In this document: positions 8,304-16,636 of the stretch, one piece after another
Numbering within the stretch: position 1 is the stretch's first letter
Layout: each line of letters starts with the position of its first letter
Source: CAZQFV01 sp964592645
GTDB taxonomy: Bacteria; Chloroflexota; Chloroflexia; DTKN01
Length of the DNA stretch: 40,445 bases
NCBI GenBank assembly: GCA_964592645.1
Contig: CAZQFV010000028.1
Coordinates: 1 to 40,445, forward strand
Direction: 5' to 3'
Program-made: the position numbers and the translations under genes
The notes under the pieces: model-generated
What the model was told of the DNA's origin: nothing
What the model saw: the letters and a program-made list of their open reading frames with translations, nothing else
Database searches by the model: none

Positions 8304-8727
8304 GGGCCACCTCCGACGGGAGCGCCACGATCTCCTCGTGGGCCAGGACCTCGTAGGGGCAGTAGGAGACACAGTAGCCGCAGTAGACACAGATCAGCGG
8401 CTTTTGCTGCTCTCCATCCCAGAAGACGGCCCCCAGGGGGCAGGCCTGGACACAGTTGCCGCAGCCGATGCAGAGTTCCGTATCCAGGCGGACGCCCCCT
8501 CCCGGCCGCGGCCGCAGCGCGTCGGTGGGACAGACGCGGGCGCAGGGCGGGTCGGGGCAGGCCCGGCAGACGACGACGGTAAAGCCCTTGCGGATGCCGC
8601 CGGCCGAGCGCACCCCAATGCAGGAGGCCGCCAGCCCGCCCTGCCCCAGCCTCCGGGAACAGGCGAACATACAGCACTGGCAGCCCACGCAGCGCTCGAC
8701 GTCGACGACGGACAATCTTTTGGCCAT
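8296..8727 (-). CDS. Polyferredoxin, electron-transfer partner of AOR
   Basis: 143 residues with 18 cysteines, enough for four [4Fe-4S] clusters. C-x2-C-type ferredoxin motifs appear near the N-terminus (CVGCQCC), in the middle (CRACPDPPCARVCP), then CIGCGNCVQACP and CVYCGYCVSYCP. The fold resembles the HycB/DmsB class and the ferredoxin-like small subunits that serve AOR enzymes. It probably ferries electrons between AOR and a cytoplasmic acceptor. The start at 8727 is chosen because GGTGAGGAG lies 3-11 bases upstream; the in-frame ATG at 8742 would lie upstream of that ribosome site. It overlaps the AOR start by 8 bp and lies about 155 bp downstream of the glcD-type gene. Confidence 0.9.
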   Translation of the reverse strand: MAKRLSVVDVERCVGCQCCMFACSRRLGQGGLAASCIGVRSAGGIRKGFTVVVCRACPDPPCARVCPTDALRPRPGGGVRLDTELCIGCGNCVQACPLGAVFWDGEQQKPLICVYCGYCVSYCPYEVLAHEEIVALPSEVAHG

Positions 8728-8883
8728 GGTCTCCTCACCCATTTTCTACCACGAAGGCATCAAGGCGGGAAGACGGGAAGAAGGGAAAAGCCCACCTGAG
8801 GCCTTTGAAGTCCTCCGGCTCTTTCTGTGTCTTTGTGGGTTCGCAATCCATTGGTGCCTGCGCGCCCTTGTAGTTCCAGAACT
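8728..8883. other. Intergenic spacer with low-complexity repeat-like text
   Basis: 156 bp between the glcD-type gene and the ferredoxin gene. It holds purine-rich GGGAAGACGGGAAGAAGGG and phrases such as TTCGTGGT and TGTCTTTGTGG that look like dispersed intergenic repeat fragments. No promoter was convincing on the minus strand, so read-through from the aminotransferase promoter is the simplest view. Confidence 0.4.
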
Positions 8884-10299
8884 CTACTCTGTGCCCCGGT
8901 GGTCGAGGAATATCTTGCCCGGGTTCAATATCCCGTGCGGGTCGAAGGCGGCCTTGATCCGCCGCATCAGCTCCACCTGGACACCCCCCACCGCCAGCGG
9001 CAGGTACTGCCGCCGCGTGGCCCCGACGCCGTGCTCCCCGGTGATCATGCCGTCCAGCGACAGGCACAGGCGGTAGACCTCCTCGTTGATCACCGGGACC
9101 AGCTCCGTCCAGCGCTCCATCGGCAGGCTGTCCCGCAACACGTTGACGTGCACGTTGCCGTCCCCGGCGTGCCCAAAGTTGATCATACGCACGCCGTGCC
9201 GGGCGGCCACCTGTCGAATGCCGCGCAGCAGGGCCGGGATTTGGGCCCGCGGCACGACCACGTCCTCCATCAGGTTCACCGGGCTTTCCGCCTTCAGCGC
9301 CTCGACGATCTTGCGCCGCGCCTCCCAGAGCCGGTCGCGCGTGGCCCGGTCTTTGGCCACCAGCACGTCCCGCGCCCCGTGCTCCAGGCACAGGTCGCCC
9401 ACCACCTGGTACTCCTCCTCCAGGGCGCGCTCGTCGTTGCCGTCCAGGGCGATCAGCAGGTGGGCCGCGGCGTCGTGATAGGGCACCTCCTTGCCCAGCA
9501 GTCGCTCCGAGGACAGGAAGGCGTCTTGCTCCATGAACTCGATGGTGCAGGGCACGATCCGCCGGGCGACGAGGGCCGAAACGGTGTCGGCGGCGGCCTG
9601 GAAATCGTCGTAGGGCACCAGCAGGTCCACGCGCGCGGTGGGCAGCGGGATCAGCCGCAGGATGATCTGGGTCACCACAGCCAGCGTGCCCTCCGAACCG
9701 ACCAGGAGCTGGGTCAGGTTGTAGCCGGTGACGTCTTTGACCAGTTTGCCGCCGGTATGGATGATCTCGCCCGAGGGCAGCACGGCCTCCAGCCCGCAGA
9801 CATAGTCGCGGGTGGTTCCGTACTTGACGGCCCGCGGCCCGCCGGCCCCCTCGGCGATGTTCCCGCCGATGGAGCAGGAGTCCAGGCTGGCCGGGTCGGG
9901 CGGATAGAACAGGCCCTCGGACTCTACAGCCCGGTGCAAGTCGGCGGTGATCACTCCCGGCTCGACGGTGACCATCAGGTTGGCGTGGTCGATCTCCAGG
10001 ATGCGGTTCATCCGTTCCAGGGAAAGGACGATCCCGCCGCACACCGGCACGGCCCCGCCGCTCAGCCCGGTGCCCGCGCCGCGCGGCGTCACCGGCACCT
10101 GTTGGCCCTGGGCCAGGATGAGGATCTCTGCCACCTGTTCGGCGCTGTTGGCGCGGACCACGGCCTCCGGCGCGGCCTGTAGGCCGGGCGTCTCGTCGTG
10201 GGTGTACGGTTCCAGGGCCTCGGGCGCGGTGAGCACGTTCTCCGGGCCGACGATCCGGTATAGGGCTTGCAGGAAGGCCGAGTCGATCTTTTTGTACAT
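8884..10299 (-). CDS. glcD: GlcD-type FAD-linked 2-hydroxyacid dehydrogenase
   Basis: 471 residues. Enzymes of this VAO/PCMH family oxidise glycolate, D-lactate or related 2-hydroxy acids to 2-oxo acids with FAD. The FAD-binding domain shows TPRGAGTGLSGGAVP and GGNIAEGAGGPRAVKYGTT. The C-terminal FAD-oxidase domain has HAGDGNVHVNVL and the conserved GEHGVG, ending with ILNPGKIF. The length is usual for GlcD. The start at 10299 gives the expected N-terminus; its ribosome site is weak (AAAGAAA). It lies 20 bp downstream of the aminotransferase, so the pair is probably one transcript. GlcE and GlcF are not nearby, so the electron acceptor is unclear; D-lactate dehydrogenase is an equally possible role. 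Confidence 0.9.
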   Translation of the reverse strand: MYKKIDSAFLQALYRIVGPENVLTAPEALEPYTHDETPGLQAAPEAVVRANSAEQVAEILILAQGQQVPVTPRGAGTGLSGGAVPVCGGIVLSLERMNRILEIDHANLMVTVEPGVITADLHRAVESEGLFYPPDPASLDSCSIGGNIAEGAGGPRAVKYGTTRDYVCGLEAVLPSGEIIHTGGKLVKDVTGYNLTQLLVGSEGTLAVVTQIILRLIPLPTARVDLLVPYDDFQAAADTVSALVARRIVPCTIEFMEQDAFLSSERLLGKEVPYHDAAAHLLIALDGNDERALEEEYQVVGDLCLEHGARDVLVAKDRATRDRLWEARRKIVEALKAESPVNLMEDVVVPRAQIPALLRGIRQVAARHGVRMINFGHAGDGNVHVNVLRDSLPMERWTELVPVINEEVYRLCLSLDGMITGEHGVGATRRQYLPLAVGGVQVELMRRIKAAFDPHGILNPGKIFLDHRGTE

Positions 10300-10319
10300 C
10301 GTTTTTCTTTCAGGGCCTT

Positions 10320-11489
10320 TCAGCCGCCGAGCAGCGCCGCCTGGGCCGCCGCCAGCCCCGCTCCCGGCTCGAACTTGTAGCCGGCCTGGGCCAGCCCGCT
10401 CTCGATTGCCCCCACCGTGGACAGGATGTCGGCGGCGCTCACCGCCCCCATATGCCCGACGCGAAAGTAGCGGGAGCGGATGGTGGGGTGCAGCCCGCCG
10501 GCCAGGAGGACGCCGGCCGCCGAGATCATCCCCAGCATCCGGGCATCCACCCCCTCCGGATAGTACACGGCGCTCAGCGTGTGGGCGGCGACCTCCGGCC
10601 GCAGCGGGACGAAGGTGAGCCCCAGGGCTTCCATGGCCACGCGAAAGGCCTGGCTCATCCGGCGGTGGCGGGCGAAGCGCGCCTCCAGGCCCTCGTCCAG
10701 GATCTGGCCCAGGCTGACATTGAGCGCCCAGATGAGGTTGACGGCCGGCGTGGCAAAGTACCGGGGCTGGCGGGCCTCGTAGGCCTCCATGATCGGCAGC
10801 CACTCGCTCCAGTCGGCATAGTAGCTCCGAACAGGCGTCTTGCGGCGGCGAAAGGCCTCCAGGGCGCGCGGGCCGGCCACCAGGAGCGCCAGGCCCGGCG
10901 GCACGCCGATGGCCTTCTGCGAGGCGGTGAGAGCTAGATCGATGCCCCATTCCTCCTGGCGCATCTCCTCGGCAGCCGTGGCGCAGACCCCATCCACGAT
11001 CACCAGCGCTCCGTGGTCCCGGCCCAGCGCGGCCAGGCGGCGGATGTCGGTCAGCACGGCCGTCGAGGTGTCCACGTGGGTGACGACCAGGAACTTGAAG
11101 CCCCTTTCCCGCAGCGCCCCCTCCACCGCCTCCAGGGGCGGCGCGTCGCCGATGGCGGGGGCCGGCACCTGGGTCACCTCCGCGCCGTAGCGGGACAGGA
11201 TGGCGGCAAAGCGCTCGCTAAAGTACCCGCTGTCCACCACCAGAGCCCTGTCGCCCGGCTCCACCAGGTTGGCCGCCGCCATGTCCATGGCCAGCGTGCC
11301 GGACCCGGCGACGACCACGGGCTGCCCCCCGGGACAGAGAAAGACCTCCCGCAGGCGCTGCAGCGCCTGGCCGAAGGTCTCCAGAAAGTTGGGGGCCAGG
11401 TGGCTGGTGGTGGCCATGCCCATGGCCCGCAGCACCTCGGGGGTGAACTCGATCGGTCCGGGGATCATCAGGAGTTTGCGCTCTTTCAT
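10320..11489 (-). CDS. Class V aminotransferase (serine/alanine-glyoxylate type)
   Basis: 389 residues. These PLP enzymes transfer an amino group from Ser or Ala to glyoxylate or pyruvate. The N-terminus (LLMIPGPIEFTPEVLRAMG) is typical of the serine-pyruvate/alanine-glyoxylate group, and the PLP-binding lysine lies in TASQKAIGVPPG; VIVDGVCA supplies the aspartate that contacts the cofactor. AGGTGA precedes the ATG at 11489. It is the first gene of a minus-strand operon and has its own promoter, divergent from the Ldh2/LarA genes. With glcD next door it could turn glyoxylate from glycolate oxidation into glycine. The substrate pair is inferred from context. Confidence 0.92.
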   Translation of the reverse strand: MKERKLLMIPGPIEFTPEVLRAMGMATTSHLAPNFLETFGQALQRLREVFLCPGGQPVVVAGSGTLAMDMAAANLVEPGDRALVVDSGYFSERFAAILSRYGAEVTQVPAPAIGDAPPLEAVEGALRERGFKFLVVTHVDTSTAVLTDIRRLAALGRDHGALVIVDGVCATAAEEMRQEEWGIDLALTASQKAIGVPPGLALLVAGPRALEAFRRRKTPVRSYYADWSEWLPIMEAYEARQPRYFATPAVNLIWALNVSLGQILDEGLEARFARHRRMSQAFRVAMEALGLTFVPLRPEVAAHTLSAVYYPEGVDARMLGMISAAGVLLAGGLHPTIRSRYFRVGHMGAVSAADILSTVGAIESGLAQAGYKFEPGAGLAAAQAALLGG

Positions 11490-11519
11490 GGCGTCACCTG
11501 CCTTTCTGCTATGCCCCGG

Positions 11520-11548
11520 ATTGTAACACAGCGCATGGCGAAGGTCAA
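11520..11548 (-). promoter_or_regulatory. Promoter of the aminotransferase-glcD-AOR operon
   Basis: On the minus strand TTGACC (plus 11543-11548), a 17-bp spacer and TACAAT (plus 11520-11525) preceded by TGT. Its -35 lies 5 bp from the -35 of the divergent promoter, so one regulator could control both directions. Confidence 0.75.
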
Positions 11549-11553
11549 GGAAA

Positions 11554-11582
11554 TTGCGGAAAATCGCACTTGATGCTATACT
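11554..11582 (+). promoter_or_regulatory. Promoter of the Ldh2/larA operon
   Basis: TTGCGG at 11554-11559, a 17-bp spacer and TATACT at 11577-11582, preceded by TGC. The -35 box is poor and the extended -10 strong, a combination common at activated promoters. The ATG follows about 50 nt downstream of the predicted start. Confidence 0.7.
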
Positions 11583-11637
11583 TTCCGCAGCAGCGGCCCT
11601 TCCCTCTCCCGAGGGGACTATCGATAAGGAGGAAACC

Positions 11638-12744
11638 ATGGCCCCAACCGATACCGTGCGCGTCGATTCTGCCAAGCTGACCGATTACGTGGAGCGCGTC
11701 TTTGTGACCCTGGAGGTGCCGAAGGAAGACGCCCGGGTTACGGCCGAGGTGCTGGTGATGGCCGACCTGCGGGGCATCGACTCTCATGGGGTAGCGCGGC
11801 TACGGCGCTATGTACAGGGGCTGCGCGACGGCATGATGGTGGCCCATCCCCAAATCCACGTAGTCCACGAGACGCCCTCGACGGCGCTGATCGACGGTGG
11901 GGCCGGCCTGGGACAGCCGGTCGGCCGGCGGGCGATGCGCCTGGCGATCGAAAAGGCCCAGGCGGTGGGCTCCGGCTTTGTGGCCGTGCGCAATTCGAAC
12001 CACTATGGCATCGCCGGCTACTATGCTATGATGGCCTTGGAGGAGGGCAACCTGATCGGCATGTCCATGACCAACGCCGATGTCCTGGTGGTGCCGACCT
12101 TTGCCCGCGACGCCATCCTGGGGACCAACCCGATCAGCGTGGCCGCGCCCTCGGGGCGGGAGCGGCCCTTTGTCCTGGACATGGCCACCAGCACCGTGCC
12201 GCGGGGCAAGCTGGAGGTCTACGACCGGCTGGGCAAGGCGCTGCCCATCGGCTGGGCCACCGACGAGCGCGGGCTGGACACGAGCGACGCCGGCCGCGTG
12301 CTGACCAACTTCAAGAAGCGGGCCGGCGGCGGCCTCCTGCCCCTGGGCGGGGCCGGCGAGCTCCTCAGCGGGCACAAGGGCTATGGCCTGGCCCTGCTGG
12401 TGGACATCCTCTGTGGCGTGTTGCCCGGGGCCGGCTATGCCAACCGCGTCTATCCCAAAGACGCCGGCGGCAAGCCCCTGCCGGCCGACATCGGCCACTT
12501 CTTCGGCGCCTGGCGCATCGACGGCTTCCGCCCGGTGGCCGAGTTCCAGGCCTCGATGGACGACATCATCCGGCGGATCAAGAACCTGCCCAAGGCCGAG
12601 GGCCAGGAGCGCATCTATATCCACGGCGAAAAAGAGTTCGAGGAGAGCGAGCGCCGCAGGCGGGAGGGCATCCCGTTGGTGGGCAAGGTGTACGAGGATC
12701 TCCGGGCGATCGCCGGCGAGGTCGGGGTGGAGTTCGATATATAG
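11638..12744 (+). CDS. Malate/L-lactate dehydrogenase family (Ldh2) oxidoreductase
   Basis: 368 residues. This NAD(P)-dependent family, unrelated to classical LDH/MDH, includes malate, ureidoglycolate, sulfolactate (ComC) and 2,3-diketogulonate dehydrogenases. Visible signatures are ADLRGIDSHGVARLRRY with the catalytic histidine, NSNHYGIAGYYAM, LGTNPISVAAPSG and DMATSTVPRGKLEVYDRLGK, followed by a GHKGYGLALLVDIL helix. The length is normal. AAGGAGGAAACC before the ATG at 11638 is an excellent ribosome site; longer in-frame starts lie upstream of it and before the transcription start. It is the first gene of the arm that continues with larA, which suggests the substrate is a 2-hydroxy acid whose enantiomers LarA interconverts. 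The exact substrate is not readable. Confidence 0.92.
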   Translation: MAPTDTVRVDSAKLTDYVERVFVTLEVPKEDARVTAEVLVMADLRGIDSHGVARLRRYVQGLRDGMMVAHPQIHVVHETPSTALIDGGAGLGQPVGRRAMRLAIEKAQAVGSGFVAVRNSNHYGIAGYYAMMALEEGNLIGMSMTNADVLVVPTFARDAILGTNPISVAAPSGRERPFVLDMATSTVPRGKLEVYDRLGKALPIGWATDERGLDTSDAGRVLTNFKKRAGGGLLPLGGAGELLSGHKGYGLALLVDILCGVLPGAGYANRVYPKDAGGKPLPADIGHFFGAWRIDGFRPVAEFQASMDDIIRRIKNLPKAEGQERIYIHGEKEFEESERRRREGIPLVGKVYEDLRAIAGEVGVEFDI

Positions 12745-12806
12745 AGGAACAGCAAACAACGGATACGCCGACTCGCCACTTGCTACCCCTTTCACGGAGG
12801 TGACCC

Positions 12807-14090
12807 ATGTTCCATGTCCCCTACGGCAAGGGCCAGATCACCTTTTCCCTGCCCTCGGGCTTTACCGGCACCGTTGTCGAATCGCGTGCCGTGCCGCCCA
12901 TTCCCGATGTCCCGGCCGCGGTGCGCGCGGCGCTGGCTAATCCGGTGGGCGCGCCCCGGCTGTGCGACATGGCCAAGCCCGGCGACACCGTCTGCATCGC
13001 CTTCACCGACGCCACGCGAGCCTGCCCGGACTCGCTGCTGGTCGGGCCGATCCTGGAAGAGCTGCTCGCCGCCGGCGTGGCCGAGGAGCGCATCACCTTT
13101 CTATGCGGTGTCGGCATGCACCGCCCCAGCACCGACGCGGAGAAGCTGGCCAAGCTGGGGGCCGAGGTCGTGCGGCGCTACCGGGTGATCGATCACGATG
13201 CCCGCGACCCGGAGGGGCTGGTGGACCTGGGCCGCACCGAGACGGGCATCCCGCTTTCGGTGAACCGCGTCGCCTACGAAAGCGACCTGCTGATCGCCAC
13301 CGGCATCGTCGAGCCGCACCAGTACGCCGGCTACTCCGGCGGGGCCAAGACGCTCTCCGTGGGCGCGGCCGGCGAGGCCATGATCGCCTACACCCACGGC
13401 CCGGCGATGCTGGAGATGCCCGGGACGCGCCTGGGGCAGGTGGAGGGCAACCCCTTCCGCGAGGCCCTGCAAGAGGCCGCCCGGCGGGCCGGCCTGCGCT
13501 TCGTCGTCAACGTCGTCCAGGACGACAACAAGCGGGTCGTCGCCGTGCGCGCCGGCGACCCGGTGGCTGCCTTCCGCGAGTTGGTAGCCGTAGCCCGCCA
13601 GATGTACGAGGTGTCCATCCCCCATCCCTACGACGTGGCGGTGGCCGGGGTGGGCTATCCCAAGGATGTCAACCTCTACCAGGCCTCGCGCGGGCCCACC
13701 TACCTGCACTTTGCCCCCACCGCGGTGGTCAAGCCCGGCGGCACCTATATCCTCCCGGCCCCCTGCCAGGAGGGCGCCGGCGAGGGTGCCGGCGAGCAGC
13801 GCTTCTACCGCGCCCTGAAGGAGGCCGCCAGCATGCCCGAACTGGTCGCCGAGCTGCGCCGCACCGGCTACCCGCCGGGAGAGCAGCGCGCCTTTGTGCT
13901 GGCCAAGCTCCTGAGCGAGGCCAGCATCGTCGTCGTCGGTTCCCAGGCGCCCGACATCGTCCGCGACGTCAAGATGGTGCCGGTGGACACCATGGAAGAG
14001 GCCTGGGCCTGGGTGCAGGCCCGGCAGGGTCCTAATCTGGACGTGCTCATCGTCCCGCACTCGCTGCTGACGCTGCCGGTGGTGCAGTAG
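12807..14090 (+). CDS. larA: LarA-family nickel-pincer 2-hydroxyacid racemase
   Basis: 427 residues. LarA racemases interconvert D and L forms of lactate or related 2-hydroxy acids using a nickel-pincer nucleotide covalently bound to a lysine. The key residues are H105 (GVGMHRPST), H171 and K181 (VEPHQYAGYSGGAKTL) and H197 (AYTHGPA). Their spacing equals that of the Lactobacillus plantarum enzyme (H108, H174, K184, H200, recalled from the literature) with a constant offset of three. GGAGGTGACCC precedes the ATG. It lies 62 bp after the Ldh2 gene in the same operon. LarB, LarC and LarE, which make and load the cofactor, are not in the window and must be elsewhere if the enzyme is active. Relatives racemise malate and other acids, so lactate is only one candidate. 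Confidence 0.92.
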   Translation: MFHVPYGKGQITFSLPSGFTGTVVESRAVPPIPDVPAAVRAALANPVGAPRLCDMAKPGDTVCIAFTDATRACPDSLLVGPILEELLAAGVAEERITFLCGVGMHRPSTDAEKLAKLGAEVVRRYRVIDHDARDPEGLVDLGRTETGIPLSVNRVAYESDLLIATGIVEPHQYAGYSGGAKTLSVGAAGEAMIAYTHGPAMLEMPGTRLGQVEGNPFREALQEAARRAGLRFVVNVVQDDNKRVVAVRAGDPVAAFRELVAVARQMYEVSIPHPYDVAVAGVGYPKDVNLYQASRGPTYLHFAPTAVVKPGGTYILPAPCQEGAGEGAGEQRFYRALKEAASMPELVAELRRTGYPPGEQRAFVLAKLLSEASIVVVGSQAPDIVRDVKMVPVDTMEEAWAWVQARQGPNLDVLIVPHSLLTLPVVQ

Positions 14091-14111
14091 GGACCTCGGC
14101 GAGGCAGACCG

Positions 14112-15629
14112 ATGGTCGCTGCCGCGAGCCCAAGCAAGCTCTCTGCCCTGTGGGGCCGGATCCGGCCGGACCTGTCCTTTTACGCCGTCTTGCTCCTGGC
14201 CCTGGCCACCCGCCTCTACCGCCTGACATGGCCGAGCCTCTGGACCGACGAGGGCTTCTCCATGGGGTTGGCCCGGGCCGGCGTGCCCGACCTGTTCCTG
14301 GGCACGGCCCACGACCTCCATCCCCCGCTCTTCTACCTGCTGCTGAAGGTTTGGATATTGCCGGGCTGGAGCGAGTGGTACGTGCGCCTCTTCCCGGCGC
14401 TGTGGGGCGTGGCCATCGTCGTCCTGGGCTATTGGATCGGCCGCCGGTTCCTGGGCCGGGCGGTGGGGACCTGGGCGGCCTTCTACCTGGCCCTTTCGCC
14501 CATCCAGCAGTACTACGGCCGGCAGCTACGTATGTACCTGATGCTGGTCTTTCTGGTCGGCCTGTCGACCTACCTGTGCTGGCGCTGGGTCACGGAACGC
14601 CGGCCCTGGACGTGGAGCGGCTACATCCTGGCCACCCTGGCGGCGCTCTACACGCAGAACGTGGGCCTCTTTATCTTGCCGGTGGAGAACCTCCTGGTGC
14701 TGGCGGCGGTGATCGCCGGGCGCCGCTGGCGGCTGCTCCTGCCGTGGATCGTCGCCCAACTGCTGATCGTGATCGGCTTCATGCCCTGGGTGCCCATCCT
14801 GCTGCACCAGGCAGCGGCGCAGGCCACCACCTGGATCCACCGGGCCACGGCGCAAGACCTGCACACCTTTTTCCCCTTTGTGCTCTTTGGCCAGCCGTAC
14901 CTGCCGGCGAACGCCGACCTGTGGCGCACGGCGGCCTACACCTGGCTCGGCGCCGTCCTGGGCCAGGCCGCGGTGGTCTACCTGGCGCGGGGCCGGCCGG
15001 AGCGGCGAAGCGGCGCCTTTCTTTGGGGCTGGTTCCTCCTGCTCACTGCGGTGACCTTTGCCGCCGTGTCGATCTGGCCCATCTTCCAGGAAAAGCAGCT
15101 ACTGGTGCTCAGCGTACCGCTGGCGCTGCTGGCCGGCATGGGGACGGCCAGCCTGCCGCGATCGGGGCGCGTCGCCGCGGCCCTGGCCTTCCTGGCCCTG
15201 GCCTGGCCCGGACTGCGCTACGTTTACACGCAGGAGGTCTTTCAGGACTGGCGCAACTTGGCGGCCTACATGCAGAGCCATGCCCAACCGGACGATGTCG
15301 TGATCGTCAATCCCGGCGCGATTCAGCCCACATTGGACCTGTACCTGGAGATGCCCCTGAGGCGTATAGGCTATCCGCTGGACTATACCCCGGCGGTGGG
15401 CAACACGGCGGGGGAAAAGGCCACATGGGAGATCCTCGAGGCCCGCTTCGGGCCGGCGCTGCGGGGAGTGCGGCGGGCCTGGCTGATCGAGTGCTCCCTG
15501 CCCGAGTACTGGGACCCGCAGCGGCTGATCCCGACCTGGCTGCGGGAGTGGGGCGAACCGGTGCCGCTGCCCAGCTTTGCCGGCATCGAGGTGCGCCTGT
15601 ACGTCGCCCAGGGGGGGAGACCGGACTGA
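14112..15629 (+). CDS. Membrane GT-C glycosyltransferase (ArnT/PMT-like)
   Basis: 505 residues with roughly ten to twelve hydrophobic segments. GT-C enzymes of the GT39/GT83 type use polyprenyl-phosphate sugars and face the outside of the membrane. The diagnostic acidic motif after the first helix is SLWTDEGFS (about 40), followed by HDLHPPLFYLLLKVW, typical of the group; the C-terminal part is a soluble domain. The start at 14112 lies 21 bp after larA. Its stop codon TGA overlaps the ATG of the next, frameshifted methyltransferase gene, so these two probably formed one operon acting on cell-surface glycans or lipids. The acceptor and sugar are unknown. Confidence 0.85.
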   Translation: MVAAASPSKLSALWGRIRPDLSFYAVLLLALATRLYRLTWPSLWTDEGFSMGLARAGVPDLFLGTAHDLHPPLFYLLLKVWILPGWSEWYVRLFPALWGVAIVVLGYWIGRRFLGRAVGTWAAFYLALSPIQQYYGRQLRMYLMLVFLVGLSTYLCWRWVTERRPWTWSGYILATLAALYTQNVGLFILPVENLLVLAAVIAGRRWRLLLPWIVAQLLIVIGFMPWVPILLHQAAAQATTWIHRATAQDLHTFFPFVLFGQPYLPANADLWRTAAYTWLGAVLGQAAVVYLARGRPERRSGAFLWGWFLLLTAVTFAAVSIWPIFQEKQLLVLSVPLALLAGMGTASLPRSGRVAAALAFLALAWPGLRYVYTQEVFQDWRNLAAYMQSHAQPDDVVIVNPGAIQPTLDLYLEMPLRRIGYPLDYTPAVGNTAGEKATWEILEARFGPALRGVRRAWLIECSLPEYWDPQRLIPTWLREWGEPVPLPSFAGIEVRLYVAQGGRPD

Positions 15630-16342
15630 TGCCTCTCCACCCGCACACCTGGATGAGCCTGGAGGAACTGGGCGCGCGCTTTCCCGAGTACGCGCCACCC
15701 ACGAGTACGAGGGCGACTCTATCGACGCCTATCACCGCTCCCTGGCCGAGTATCCGGCGGACGCCGATGGGCTGCTGCAGCTCCACCACCGCCTCCGGCC
15801 GCACCCGGTGCTGCGCGGTTGCCTGCGCCGGTCGGATGCCCTGAAGCTCTACGAACCGGCCTGCTTCGCCCCGGGCGACATCCTGGAGCTGGGCGCATTC
15901 CAGGGGCTCAGCACCTGCATCCTATCGCAGGCCAACCGCAGCTCTCCCCATTCCCGGCGGGTGGTCAGCGTGGACCTCAGCGCGCTGCGCGTCTGCCAGA
16001 CGCTCTGGACGCTGCGGACGATGGTCTGCGGCGCGGGGCGACGGTGATCTGGTCGGAGGCGGCGGCGGTGCGGCGGCCGGCCGTGGCCGGCCGCCGGTTC
16101 CCCTTGGTCTTTGGCGACCATTCCCACGCCTATGGGCCGGTGTATGCCGTCTGCCGCGAACTGGGCCGCGTCGTCCCGCCGGGGGCTTTTGCCTCTTTCA
16201 CGACTTTAACGACCCCCGCAATCGCGACGCCCGGAACCGGGAGTACGACGTATACCGGGCGGTGCTGGAGGGGCTGCCGGCCGGGGCGTTCGAGTTCTGC
16301 GGCATCTATGGCTGCAGCGCGCTGTACCGGGCGACTTGCTGA
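15629..16342 (+). pseudogene. Class I SAM methyltransferase broken by three frameshifts
   Basis: The start ATG overlaps the stop of the glycosyltransferase gene (TGATG). The protein can be followed through the frames: an N-terminal part (SLEELGARFPEYAP), then HEYEGDSIDAYH to GDILELGAFQGLSTCIL (the SAM-binding glycine motif), then ATVIWSEAA and LVFGDHSHAYGPVY, then FHDFNDPRNRD and FCGIYGCSALYR before TGA at 16340-16342. Shifts occur near 15697-15703, 16037-16045 and 16180-16186, all in the same direction. Each is mended by one extra base in a short C or G run (CCC, GGGG, GGGGG). It is either a real slippage pseudogene or a gene with homopolymer sequencing errors. The family is confident; the substrate is unknown. 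Confidence 0.8.
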
Positions 16343-16579
16343 CCCCGGCATAGATCCTATACTGCCTCGAAGCCGAAATCCGCGTGCACCGACTTCGGGA
16401 TCTATGCAGAGATCAATAGGGGTGTTGTAGAACTGTCTCCCCCTTCCCCCTGCCCTTGCAGAGAAGGGGGAAAGAGCCCGGCCCCGGCGCAAGGGTGTGG
16501 AGTGCAGCAGCTTTGCTGCCGCAGCAGCCCGAAACTCGCCGGCTTGCCGCTTGGCGCAAAACCAGGCGCAAAAAATGGA
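16343..16579. other. Intergenic region with small palindromes
   Basis: No coding sequence was recognised between the methyltransferase remnant and the protease terminator. It contains TTCCCCCT/AGGGGGAA arms near 16440-16470 and a GCAGCA-gctt-TGCTGC hairpin at 16504-16519, followed by further CAGCAG copies. These look like dispersed intergenic repeats. Confidence 0.4.
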
Positions 16580-16604
16580 GGGGCGGCCCTGGGGCCGCCC
16601 CCCT
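16574..16604 (-). terminator. Intrinsic terminator of the subtilase gene
   Basis: On the minus strand a nine-pair GC-rich stem (plus 580-588 with 593-601, counting from 16000) with a CCAG-type loop is followed by TCCA and a run of six T. It lies about 35 bp after the protease stop codon, in the right orientation. Confidence 0.75.
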
Positions 16605-16636
16605 CGCGTCCTATCGGGCCGGCGGGCCGGCCCCTC

